Shown in pieces: positions 45,635 to 55,387 of a stretch of DNA of 64,000 nt (the stretch's first letter is position 1; each line of letters begins with the position of its first letter). The notes below the pieces were generated by a model. It saw only the letters and a list, made by a program, of their open reading frames with translations. It searched no databases and was not told the DNA's origin. Origin of the DNA: Prochlorococcus sp. AG-347-I06 (lineage in GTDB: Bacteria; Cyanobacteriota; Cyanobacteriia; PCC-6307; Cyanobiaceae); assembly GCA_003281605.1 (NCBI GenBank), contig QCBM01000001.1, positions 1-64,000 on the forward strand. Direction: 5' to 3'. The translations under genes and the position numbers were made by a program.

Positions 45635-46426
45635 ATGCAGAATCAAGGAAATTGCTATAAAAATGTTTGGATCCTATCAGGAACTTCGGATGGACCTGTA
45701 ATAGCTAATAGGCTTCTTGAACTTAATTATTCTGTCTTTGCAAGTGTTTTAACCTATAAAGCAGGGCAAGCTTATATTGAGAATCCAAAGTTACATATCA
45801 TTACGGGGAAATTAAATAATAAAGATCAAATAATTAATTTCATAAATAAAAATAAAATCACATGCGTTGTCGATGCTACTCATCCGTTTGCCGTAATAAT
45901 TTCTAAAAATCTTAATAATGCATGTAAAGAGATTAATACACCTCTTTTACTATTTGAGAGGAAATCTCTAATAAATAATACTAATAATTTTTTTTATATT
46001 AATGATTTAAAGGATATAAAAAACGTTGATAATAAGAATATTCTTCTTGCAATAGGATCAAGATTTCTTAATGATACAGCTAATTATTATATGAATTGTA
46101 AAGCAAATGTATTTACAAGGGTACTTCCAACTTATGAGAGTATAACTAAAGCTTTTGGATCATGTATAAAAAAATCAAACATAGCCATACTTGAACCGAG
46201 TAAAAATAATAAAAGCATTTTAGAAAAAAAACTTTGTGATTTTTGGGAGATAGATTATGTTTTATGCAGAGAATCCGGAAGTTATTCTCAGAAAAACTGG
46301 GAGAGTATAGTTTCTGGAAGTAAAATGAAGTTATTTTTGGTTAAAAGGCCCAATGTTAAAAATGATTATTCTTACTCTTTTGATCAATATCACAATTTGA
46401 TAAATCACATAATTAAAAAATATTGA
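45635..46426 (+). CDS. cobK: Precorrin-6A reductase CobK/CbiJ
   Basis: NADPH-dependent reduction of precorrin-6A in cobalamin synthesis. 263 residues. Begins with the family N-terminus VWILSGTSDGPVIANRL and contains VDATHPFAVIISKNL and FTRVLPTYESI. Quite AT-rich and Asn/Lys-rich compared with neighbours. Separated from cobM and cobO, as usual for the scattered cob genes of these genomes. Followed by cutA 13 bp later. Confidence 0.9.
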   Translation: MQNQGNCYKNVWILSGTSDGPVIANRLLELNYSVFASVLTYKAGQAYIENPKLHIITGKLNNKDQIINFINKNKITCVVDATHPFAVIISKNLNNACKEINTPLLLFERKSLINNTNNFFYINDLKDIKNVDNKNILLAIGSRFLNDTANYYMNCKANVFTRVLPTYESITKAFGSCIKKSNIAILEPSKNNKSILEKKLCDFWEIDYVLCRESGSYSQKNWESIVSGSKMKLFLVKRPNVKNDYSYSFDQYHNLINHIIKKY

Positions 46427-46439
46427 TGTTTAATTCATT

Positions 46440-46745
46440 ATGGAATCATTAGTTATGATCACAACTGAATCAAGTAACGGAAATGCTTTGCGAATGGCTA
46501 AATTACTAATACAAAATAAACTTGCAGCTTGTGTTTCGATAAAGCAAATTTTTTCAATTTATATGTGGAATGATGATATTGAAGAAACTAAAGAGTTTGA
46601 AATCACAATAAAAAGTAAACTAGAATTTAAAGATCGTTTAATTGATTTCGTAAATAAAAACTCCACATATGATGTCCCTCAAATTATTTACAAAAAATAC
46701 CAAGCTGAGATGAAATATTATGATTGGTTGAATAAGACTATTTGA
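46440..46745 (+). CDS. cutA: Divalent-cation tolerance protein CutA
   Basis: 101 residues, normal. Trimeric PII-like fold with LVMITTESSNGNALRMAKLLIQNKLAACVSIK, MWNDDIEETKEFEITIKS and STYDVPQIIYKKY. Implicated in copper tolerance in E. coli, but the actual function in cyanobacteria is unclear. Probably co-transcribed with cobK. Confidence 0.93.
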   Translation: MESLVMITTESSNGNALRMAKLLIQNKLAACVSIKQIFSIYMWNDDIEETKEFEITIKSKLEFKDRLIDFVNKNSTYDVPQIIYKKYQAEMKYYDWLNKTI

Positions 46746-46751
46746 TTAAAA

Positions 46752-47753
46752 CTATTTTATTAACTCTTTAAGATCAATATCCGATCTAGATCCTAATTGT
46801 GTAATTATTTGCCCCGCACAAATTGAAGCTATCTCTCCGCATTTTTTGAGGGAAAAATTGTTTATTAATCCATGGATAAATCCTCCCGCATAGATATCTC
46901 CCGCTCCTGTAGTATCAATAATCTTGCCTTTCGTTATTGACTCAATTATTTCAACATTATTTTTATTTACTATGAGTGAACCATTGCTTCCAAGAGTTAC
47001 TATGACTAATTCACATAAGGAAGAAAGGTCTTCTTGGCAGCTTGCTAATTTATCGTTTTTAAATAGACTTAACACCTCGGATTCGTTACAAAAAACAATA
47101 TCTATATATTCATAAATTAATTCCAAGAAACTCTCACGATGTCTATCTACACAAAATGAATCAGATAAAGAAAGGATTATTTTTGTATTAGATTGTTTTG
47201 CAATTTGGGCGGCTTTAATAAAAGCTTTTTTAGCTAATTCGCTGTCCCATAAATATCCTTCTAAATATAAGTATTTACTTTCCTTAATTACAGTAAAATC
47301 AATATCTTTTGGTTCAAACTCTACAGATGCTCCTAAGTAAGTGCACATAGTTCTTTGTGCATCAGGTGTAACCAAAATGATTGAATGAGCTGTTGGAGGA
47401 CCTTCAATAGTTTGTGGAGTATTAAATAAAGTTTTACTTTTTTTTATATCGTCAGAAAAGAAGTTCCCAAATTGATCATTTTTCACTCTCCCTATAAATT
47501 GCACATGATTGCCTAATTCTGCTAAAGAAACAACGGTATTTGCTGAGGACCCACCTGAAATTTGTTTAATCACTTTGCAACTTTCTAACAATCTCTGAGA
47601 TTCATCAGAATTAATTAGATTCATTGATCCTTTATCCAGATTATTTATCTCAAGAAACTTATCTTCAATATTTACAATAATATCTACTATTGCGTTGCCC
47701 AAACCAATGAGATCAACTTTTTTATGTTCAGAATGTCTAAAGGATTCCTTCAT
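46752..47753 (-). CDS. PfkB/ribokinase-family sugar or nucleoside kinase
   Basis: 333 residues. The N-terminal DLIGLGNAIVDIIV, the first PfkB signature GGSSANTVVSLAELGN and the second signature with catalytic Asp DTTGAGDIYAGGFIHGL are intact. The sequence resembles adenosine/inosine-guanosine kinase-type members, and its place next to purA would suit a purine-salvage role, but the substrate cannot be read with confidence. 15 bp downstream of purA in the same direction. Confidence 0.85.
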   Translation of the reverse strand: MKESFRHSEHKKVDLIGLGNAIVDIIVNIEDKFLEINNLDKGSMNLINSDESQRLLESCKVIKQISGGSSANTVVSLAELGNHVQFIGRVKNDQFGNFFSDDIKKSKTLFNTPQTIEGPPTAHSIILVTPDAQRTMCTYLGASVEFEPKDIDFTVIKESKYLYLEGYLWDSELAKKAFIKAAQIAKQSNTKIILSLSDSFCVDRHRESFLELIYEYIDIVFCNESEVLSLFKNDKLASCQEDLSSLCELVIVTLGSNGSLIVNKNNVEIIESITKGKIIDTTGAGDIYAGGFIHGLINNFSLKKCGEIASICAGQIITQLGSRSDIDLKELIK

Positions 47754-47768
47754 TAATTTGGAACTAAA

Positions 47769-49133
<1,365 letters not shown>

Positions 49134-49160
49134 TTACTTTTAAAAAGTAAATGAATTGTA

Positions 49161-49598
49161 TCAACTTTCTCTTAGAACCATTTTTTCAGCAAGAGAAAAT
49201 TCTTTGGTTAAACGCTCTTTAAGTTTATCCGGTAAAGGTCTACTTGCAAAGTTTTTGTAATGACCTGCCATAGCATTTAATGCTGTTTGCATTGTAGTAA
49301 ATGATTGTGTTTTATTCACCATCCCTCTATTTCTATATCTGGAAATATAGTCAGTTATGAGTGTAAGAGCCTCACTCCTTATTTCATCTTTGTTTGGAGA
49401 ATCTTTTGGAGTATCAACAGCTGATTGTAATGTTTTAACAACTGAAATTGTATCTTTTATGTAGTCACCTGTCATAGCGGTTTTTGCAGCTATGGAAGGG
49501 GAGCTAAATAGTGTAAAAACAACAATTAAGGATATTGCAAAAGATATAGCTTTGGTAAGATTCTTAAAAAATAATTTTGATGTCCATTTCAGTAACAT
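49161..49598 (-). CDS. psb27: Photosystem II assembly factor Psb27 (no lipobox Cys)
   Basis: 145 residues. Signal sequence (about 15-37, AISFAISLIVVFTLFSSPSIAA) then a four-helix bundle with TGDYIKDTISVVKTLQSAVDTP and AMAGHYKNFASRPLP. Psb27 binds CP43 on the lumen side during assembly and repair of PSII. No cysteine occurs anywhere in the protein, so it cannot be lipidated, unlike the Synechocystis form. It lies between purA and proS. Confidence 0.9.
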   Translation of the reverse strand: MLLKWTSKLFFKNLTKAISFAISLIVVFTLFSSPSIAAKTAMTGDYIKDTISVVKTLQSAVDTPKDSPNKDEIRSEALTLITDYISRYRNRGMVNKTQSFTTMQTALNAMAGHYKNFASRPLPDKLKERLTKEFSLAEKMVLRES

Positions 49599-49623
49599 AA
49601 CTTTACTCCAAAAAAAATAAGCC

Positions 49624-51426
49624 TCAAGACTTTTTATTGTACATTATTTCAGATTCCGAAATAAATGTTTCTAACAATTTATCAGTACTAATTTTAATCT
49701 TAGTATTATTTGTTCTGCATAAAAGTTCTACTTCTTTATTAATAGAATCTCTGCCTATAATTATCTGAAAAGGAATACCAATTAATTCCGCATCTTTAAA
49801 TTTCACTCCAGCTCTATCATTTCTATCATCAAGAAGGACATCAATTTTATTAATTAAAAAGTTGTTGTAGATTTGCTCAGTAAGATTACTTTGAATAGGA
49901 TCTTTTAGGTTTGTTGGGATAATAATCACTTCAAAAGGAGAAATCTGGATAGGCCAACAAATTCCTTTTTGATCGTGATTCTGTTCGATAGCAGCTTGAG
50001 CTATTCTTGTCACTCCTATTCCGTAACAACCCATCCATAAATTTTTTAACTGACCGTCCTTATCAGAAAACTTTGCATTTAATTTTTCACTATATTTCTG
50101 ACCTAGTTGGAAAATATGTCCAATCTCTATACCTTTTTTTTCTTTAAGTTCTTCATCATCATGAATACTTATTTTATCTCCTTTTTTGGCATTCCTTATA
50201 TCCCCAATTAGATAGTCTTTTGAATTAAAAGAAAATTCTTGAAAAACTTTATGGAAATTAACTTTATTCCCACCACTTATAAACTTTGAAAGGTCACTTG
50301 CAGAATGGTCAATTATTCTTGTCCATTTTTTTTCCCAATTAGAACTAGCTTTAATAGCTTTATTATCTAAATCTGGCCCGATAAAACCTAAGGGTAAATC
50401 AACTAGATTTTTTTCGATAGTATTTTTGTCTTCAATCTTTTTAAGATTAAGTAGATTGAAGTGATGAAGTTTATTGATTAAGTTAAAAAGCTTTACTTCA
50501 TTAATATGTTGATCGCCTCTTATGCATGCAAGAATTGGGGCATTAAATTCATTTTCGAACTGTGCAAGGAATATTACTACTTTAATAATTTGACTTGGGT
50601 CTAAATTGTTATTTTCGCAAACTTCTATGATCGTTTTTTGATGAGGCGTTTCCAACCACTCTGAAATATTATCTTTTAGTGGAATAGGTTGAGAGGGGAG
50701 AGAAACAGCTTTTTCGATATTGGCAGCATAAGAACCACTTTGAGTGAATAAAATGGAATCTTCCCCAGCATCAGCAGTGACCATAAATTCTTTAGATGAA
50801 GCACCGCCAATTGCTCCACTATCAGCTTCAACCCCTACTGTCTGCAGTCCACAAGATTCAAAAATATTTTCATAAGCATTGCCCACCTTTTTATAGAAAG
50901 AAGCTAGATCGTTTTCTGAAGAATGAAAAGAATAACCATCTTTCATTATGAATTCTCTACTTCTCATCAATCCAAACCTTGGCCTTATTTCATCCCTAAA
51001 TTTTGTCTGAATTTGGTAAAAACATTGAGGTAATTGCTTATAGGAGTTAATGGTCTCTGATGCAATACTCGTGATCACCTCTTCGTGAGTCGGTGCTAAA
51101 CCAAATTCTTTACCTTGTCTATCTTTGAGATTAAACATTATTCCTTCTCCTGCGGTATATCCTTCCCACCTTTCACTTTTTTTCCACAAATCTGCAGGAT
51201 GAAGTTGAGGTAATAGTAATTTTGTACAACCAATAATATTAAGTTCTTTCTCTATTATTGCGGATATTTTTTCAATTACTCTAAGCATTAGTGGCATGTA
51301 TGCATAAATACCGCTGTTAACTCTGCGAATATAACCAGCTTTTAAGAGTAATTGATGTGAAATAATCTCAGCTTCAGAAGGTGTGTCACGAAGTGTCCCC
51401 AGAGGAAATGAGGTTGTCACGCGCAT
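49624..51426 (-). CDS. proS: Prolyl-tRNA synthetase
   Basis: Class II synthetase, 600 residues, bacterial ProRS type. Motif 1 region (SGIYAYMPLMLRVIEKIS), motif 2 (TKFRDEIRPRFGLMRSREFIMKD) and motif 3 (CYGIGVTRIAQAAIEQN) bracket the editing insertion (about 230-390, with FMVTADAGED before it). The C-terminal anticodon-binding domain begins near PFEVIIIPTN. Confidence 0.97.
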   Translation of the reverse strand: MRVTTSFPLGTLRDTPSEAEIISHQLLLKAGYIRRVNSGIYAYMPLMLRVIEKISAIIEKELNIIGCTKLLLPQLHPADLWKKSERWEGYTAGEGIMFNLKDRQGKEFGLAPTHEEVITSIASETINSYKQLPQCFYQIQTKFRDEIRPRFGLMRSREFIMKDGYSFHSSENDLASFYKKVGNAYENIFESCGLQTVGVEADSGAIGGASSKEFMVTADAGEDSILFTQSGSYAANIEKAVSLPSQPIPLKDNISEWLETPHQKTIIEVCENNNLDPSQIIKVVIFLAQFENEFNAPILACIRGDQHINEVKLFNLINKLHHFNLLNLKKIEDKNTIEKNLVDLPLGFIGPDLDNKAIKASSNWEKKWTRIIDHSASDLSKFISGGNKVNFHKVFQEFSFNSKDYLIGDIRNAKKGDKISIHDDEELKEKKGIEIGHIFQLGQKYSEKLNAKFSDKDGQLKNLWMGCYGIGVTRIAQAAIEQNHDQKGICWPIQISPFEVIIIPTNLKDPIQSNLTEQIYNNFLINKIDVLLDDRNDRAGVKFKDAELIGIPFQIIIGRDSINKEVELLCRTNNTKIKISTDKLLETFISESEIMYNKKS

Positions 51427-51600
51427 ACAGAAAAATCCTTAATAATATTTAATTTTATCAATTAAGGTGAAAAAATAATTTAATGTGTCTTGAGTCCCTC
51501 AACACGGCTAGTCTAGGAATATTCTTTCTGCTAACTTCTTCAGTAATGTAGTTCAAACTCTTTAAAAACTTCATTACTACTAAATCATTTTCTTAAGTTT

Positions 51601-51951
51601 ATGGAAAATATAGATTCCAATATTTCTAGTGAAGAGGAATTAGTAGGTATTGATGAAGTTCAAAAATTCCTAAATAGATCAAGAGCTTCTGTCTATAGGT
51701 ATACAAATACAGATTTAAGAAATCTAAACCCTAGTTTTAATCCAAGAAAATTAAATCCCGAATTTAGGACTGATCAAAAAGACCCTTTAAAATTCCATCC
51801 TAATGAAGTAGCAAGATTTGCAAAAGATATTTTAAGAATAAAGGAAGTTACTGTAGAGGTCTTTAACACACCTTCTTCTGCTGCTCAAAATATACTGGCG
51901 CAAATATTAGACGAACTAAAATCTATTAGGTCTTTGCTAGAAAAAGAGTAA
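51601..51951 (+). CDS. Small DNA-binding-like protein with helix-turn-helix, 116 residues
   Basis: Residues about 15-35 (VGIDEVQKFLNRSRASVYRYTN) look like the N-terminal helix-turn-helix of excisionase/MerR- or resolvase-type proteins. A basic Asn/Pro/Arg-rich stretch and FHPNEVARFAKDILRI follow, then a C-terminal amphipathic helix (ILAQILDELKSIRSLLEKE). Probably a small transcription or nucleoid factor. The target is unknown. Divergent from proS. Confidence 0.65.
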   Translation: MENIDSNISSEEELVGIDEVQKFLNRSRASVYRYTNTDLRNLNPSFNPRKLNPEFRTDQKDPLKFHPNEVARFAKDILRIKEVTVEVFNTPSSAAQNILAQILDELKSIRSLLEKE

Positions 51952-52047
51952 TTAAAAAGTCGCCAGTCAATGTTTTGATTTATTGACATTTTGAATGTAG
52001 GATAATGATGTTTAATTATCTCCTTAATCTTTACCAATTAAGAGTTC

Positions 52048-52302
52048 TTGAGTTACACGAAATCAAAGCAGTTTATTCAAAGTAAATCAAGCGAAGAATC
52101 TTCTCATAGTTCTGCTCGAAATGATTTTGAAAGAGATGATGATGACCCCTTAAGTATAAGGAGTTTATCAATAACATCTTTAGGTATTATTTTTGCCTTT
52201 TTGACAATTTTTTTACCTTCAATAAGCATTTTAATTGGCAGACCTTTATCTCAAGGTAACGAGATAATTCATAATCACGATTTTAAAAAAGATGGACCTT
52301 AG
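52048..52302 (+). CDS. Single-helix membrane protein, 84 residues
   Basis: Starts at TTG 52048, as no Met occurs inside. A Ser/Glu/Asp-rich cytosolic N-terminus (about 45 residues, ending DDDDPLSIR) leads into a hydrophobic helix (SLGIIFAFLTIFLPSISILIG), then a short His-containing tail. Overlaps the next gene by 11 bp, so translational coupling is likely. I do not recognise a named family. Confidence 0.6.
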   Translation: MSYTKSKQFIQSKSSEESSHSSARNDFERDDDDPLSIRSLSITSLGIIFAFLTIFLPSISILIGRPLSQGNEIIHNHDFKKDGP

Positions 52303-52846
52303 TTCAATACCTCCATCTCCAATGAAGGGAATAGTGAATATTGTTGTTGAAATACCTGCAGGTAGTAGGAATAAATATGAATATTGCTCAGAAGCAGGAA
52401 TAATGGCCCTAGACAGAGTATTACATTCTTCGGTGAGGTATCCTTTCGATTATGGTTTTATCCCAAATACCCTTGCTGATGATGGAGCTCCCCTTGATGC
52501 AATGGTGATAATGGACGAACCTACTTTTGCAGGTTGTCTAATAAAAGCTAGACCTATTGGAGTTTTGGATATGCATGATTGTGGTGCATATGATGGAAAA
52601 CTTTTATGTGTGCCTATGGCTAATCCTAGGCAGGCTAATATAGTGAGTATTAATCAAATTGCTCCTAATCAGCTTGAGGATGTTGCAGAATTTTTTAGAA
52701 CAAGTAAAGGACTCGATGGAAGAACAGTTCAAATTGATGGTTGGAGGGATTTTGATGTAGTTGAAAATTTATTGAAAAGTTGTATGCCTCTAAAAAAGAA
52801 AAAATTTAAAGTACTTAAGAAATCAAATATTAGTAAATTAAATTGA
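52292..52846 (+). CDS. Inorganic pyrophosphatase paralogue with altered active site
   Basis: 184 residues, family I PPase fold. Conserved: Glu20, Lys28, Glu30, Arg42, Tyr54, Asp69, Asp96, Asp101, Lys103, Lys139. Changed: the second Asp of the DGDPxD metal site is Ala66 (DDGAPLDA), and the Tyr of the HYKD motif is Ser138 (RTSKG). In E. coli PPase these correspond to Asp67 and Tyr141, both active-site residues, so strong activity is doubtful. The C-terminus has a Lys-rich extension (LKKKKFKVLKK). A canonical ppa lies at 37 kb, so this may be a non-catalytic or specialised protein. Confidence 0.88.
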   Translation: MDLSSIPPSPMKGIVNIVVEIPAGSRNKYEYCSEAGIMALDRVLHSSVRYPFDYGFIPNTLADDGAPLDAMVIMDEPTFAGCLIKARPIGVLDMHDCGAYDGKLLCVPMANPRQANIVSINQIAPNQLEDVAEFFRTSKGLDGRTVQIDGWRDFDVVENLLKSCMPLKKKKFKVLKKSNISKLN

Positions 52847-53199
52847 AAAAAATAATTTTTTATAGTTATTTAAAATGCTCTACATGCCGAAAAGCTGCAA
52901 AGTGGCTTGAAAGCAAAGATTTTGAATTTCAGTTAATTGATATTGTAAAAGAACCTCCACTTGTTAATTATTTAAATCTAGCCTTAGAACAATACTCTGA
53001 TGATAAGAAAAGTATTTTTAATACAAGAGGTAAAGCCTTTAAAACTCTTAATCTTGATATTGATCGTTTGTCAAAGGAAGAAATTATTCAACTCCTTTTA
53101 AGTGATGGCAAATTAATAAAAAGACCATTTTTGATTTACGAAGGAAAAAAAGTAATATTAGGTTTTAACGAAATTGAATATGCAAAAGATTTTATATAA
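52843..53199 (+). CDS. ArsC/Spx-family thioredoxin-fold protein
   Basis: 118 residues. N-terminal beta strand IIFYSYLKCSTCRKAAKWLE with a CxxC (CSTC), then LIDIVKEPP and the late RPFLIYEGKKVILGF, which are the hallmarks of the ArsC/Spx/YffB family. The Arg-Pro dipeptide (KRPF) is the conserved cis-Pro region. It might reduce arsenate or act as a redox regulator. The sequence does not decide. TTG start inside the previous gene's stop (TTGA, 4-bp overlap). Confidence 0.88.
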   Translation: MKKIIFYSYLKCSTCRKAAKWLESKDFEFQLIDIVKEPPLVNYLNLALEQYSDDKKSIFNTRGKAFKTLNLDIDRLSKEEIIQLLLSDGKLIKRPFLIYEGKKVILGFNEIEYAKDFI

Positions 53200-53228
53200 G
53201 TTTAGAAAATCAAGATTTTATTAATCCT

Positions 53229-53888
53229 ATGACTGGTTCCATAAAAAGTTTTTTAAAAGAATGGGGTCTACTAATTCTATTAACTTTTTTTGTTTCTTCT
53301 TGTAGATCATTTTTAGCAGAACCACGTTATATCCCTTCTGGTTCAATGCTCCCAGAATTACAAATAAATGATAGGTTAATTATTGAAAAATTTTCGCTAA
53401 GAAACTCTTTACCCAAAAAAGGAGATATTGTTGTTTTTAACTCACCTTACTCGTTTGACAAAAAATTAATTTCATCAAGATCTAAGCCTTTACCAAAAAA
53501 AAGATATTGTTTTTTTATGAGTTTTCCTCCAATGTCGTTTATTCCTGGTTTGAGGGATCAAGCTTGCGATGCTTATATTAAAAGAGTGGTAGCAATTCCA
53601 GGAGAAATTGTAAGTGTAAACTCTAATGGTGAATTAATAATAAATAATAAATTAATTCCTGAACCCTATGTATCTTATAAGTGCTCATTATCACTCTTTA
53701 ATAAATGCGGTGAATTTGAAAATATAAAAGTGCCAGAAGATCATTTTTTAGTTTTAGGTGATAATAGGTCAAATAGCTGGGATGGAAGATATTGGCCTGG
53801 AAGCAAATTTCTTCATAAAAAAGAGATAATTGGCAAAGCATATTTCAGATTTTGGCCTCTTAGTCAAGTTGGCTTTTTCAGTAAATAA
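53229..53888 (+). CDS. lepB: Signal peptidase I
   Basis: 219 residues. One N-terminal membrane segment (WGLLILLTFFVSSCRSF), catalytic Ser in YIPSGSMLPEL, catalytic Lys in YIKRVVAIPGEIV, and the conserved GDNRSNSWDGRYWP and GKAYFRFWP boxes. Removes signal peptides of secretory and thylakoid lumen proteins. Follows the PPase-like and ArsC-like genes in the same direction. Confidence 0.95.
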   Translation: MTGSIKSFLKEWGLLILLTFFVSSCRSFLAEPRYIPSGSMLPELQINDRLIIEKFSLRNSLPKKGDIVVFNSPYSFDKKLISSRSKPLPKKRYCFFMSFPPMSFIPGLRDQACDAYIKRVVAIPGEIVSVNSNGELIINNKLIPEPYVSYKCSLSLFNKCGEFENIKVPEDHFLVLGDNRSNSWDGRYWPGSKFLHKKEIIGKAYFRFWPLSQVGFFSK

Positions 53889-53941
53889 AGCCTTTTTTCT
53901 GCCTCTGACTTCATCAAAATAAATTTTTAACAAGGCTAATT

Positions 53942-55270
53942 TTAAAGTGCTCCTGAAGCAGTTGAATCAAGTATTCCCCCTAGGTGCGTTGTAATGTTAA
54001 GAGCGCTAATCACAGGGGGTTTATTGGGATCATTAAAAAGGTCAATTATGGTTATACCGCCATTGCCCTGTTTTATCATCCAAATATTTGAATAATTAAT
54101 CCCAAGGATTTTGCAAATTAGAGTTTTATTGACTGCATCATGAGCAACCAGAAGGCTAAGATCATTATCCTTTTGAGATAAACAAATCTTGTCAAAAGCT
54201 TCTACGGACCTTTCTGATACATCTTTTATAGATTCACCTTCAGGCATTATTACTTCTTCAGGTTTATCATGCCAATTTTTTAATAAAACGGGCCACTGTT
54301 CTCTGATTTCTGCTTCCAGTTTACCCTCCCATAATCCATGACTAATTTCTATAAGTGAATCTATTCTTTCTATTTTTAAATCTTTTCTATTATGAAGGAT
54401 TATTTGTGCAGTCTCATAAGGCCTATCCATGGAACTTGAAAATGCCTTATTGAAAGAAACATTTCTCAAATATTCAAAAGTCTTTCTAGCTTGACCTTTC
54501 CCGTTTTCATTTAAAGGAATATCAATTTGGCCTTGAAATCTACCTTCTCTGTTCCAGTTGGTTTCACCATGCCTTATTAGAAATATTCTGGAATCTCCAA
54601 TTTGATTCGGAATATTTTTATTAAGATGGGAAGTTTGATTTAAGCATTCAATTTGGGTCTTAAAAGAGTTATCTTCCCTTGAAATATTGAGTATAGATAA
54701 AGAGGCATTTTCTAATCTTATTTTCCTAAAACCTTGCTTAGGCTTACCTAATAAAGAGAGGATTAAACATCTGAGAATCGCATTATGTCCTACAACTAAA
54801 ATATTTGCATCATCTTTGTCTAGAAAAATTTTTAAAATATCTTCTAGAAAATTTGTTGCTTGAAAAAATAACTCTTGAATTGGTTTATAAGTTTTATTGT
54901 CTTTTCTTTTTAAGATTAGATTTTCTGGATCACTTTTCCATATAGGGTAAATTTCTGGAAATTTCTTTTTTATTTCATCAATTTTTAGACCAGACCATTC
55001 ACTAAGATCTACTTCTAGCAAATTATCATCGAATACAATATCTTGTTCTTTATTGAAGGTCTTTTTAATTGTTTTTGCAGTCTCTGCCGCTCTCACAAGT
55101 GGTGAGGAATAGATTTTATCGAAGTTTATTTTTGATAATGCTTTTCCTGCTTTTCGGGCTTGTTCGTATCCTTCATCAGTTAATAATGAATCGTCTGTTC
55201 TTCCTTGAATTAATCCTTTTGCATTGAAACTGCTTAGTCCATGCCTAACTAAAACTAATCGTATAGCCAT
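53942..55270 (-). CDS. Protein with two tandem histidine-phosphatase (PGM) domains
   Basis: 442 residues. Two complete phosphoglycerate-mutase-like domains: the first begins VLVRHGLSSFNAKG (about 6) with a late VVGHNAILRCL His, the second begins FLIRHGETNWNREG (about 226) with a late LVAHDAVNKTL His. Each has the RHG catalytic His, Arg pairs (SSPLVRAAET, SSSMDRPYET) and the second His. Single-domain homologues include cobC-type alpha-ribazole phosphatase and gpmB. The substrate is unknown. Tandem forms are known in cyanobacteria and plants. Confidence 0.88.
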   Translation of the reverse strand: MAIRLVLVRHGLSSFNAKGLIQGRTDDSLLTDEGYEQARKAGKALSKINFDKIYSSPLVRAAETAKTIKKTFNKEQDIVFDDNLLEVDLSEWSGLKIDEIKKKFPEIYPIWKSDPENLILKRKDNKTYKPIQELFFQATNFLEDILKIFLDKDDANILVVGHNAILRCLILSLLGKPKQGFRKIRLENASLSILNISREDNSFKTQIECLNQTSHLNKNIPNQIGDSRIFLIRHGETNWNREGRFQGQIDIPLNENGKGQARKTFEYLRNVSFNKAFSSSMDRPYETAQIILHNRKDLKIERIDSLIEISHGLWEGKLEAEIREQWPVLLKNWHDKPEEVIMPEGESIKDVSERSVEAFDKICLSQKDNDLSLLVAHDAVNKTLICKILGINYSNIWMIKQGNGGITIIDLFNDPNKPPVISALNITTHLGGILDSTASGAL

Positions 55271-55387
55271 TATATAAATTTTGAATATTAAGATAATTTA
55301 ATCATCTCATGGCGTGATTAAAATATATACAAAATATAAGGAACTTCAATGATAACTAAGTATAGTTTTCAATAATATAATTTATTT

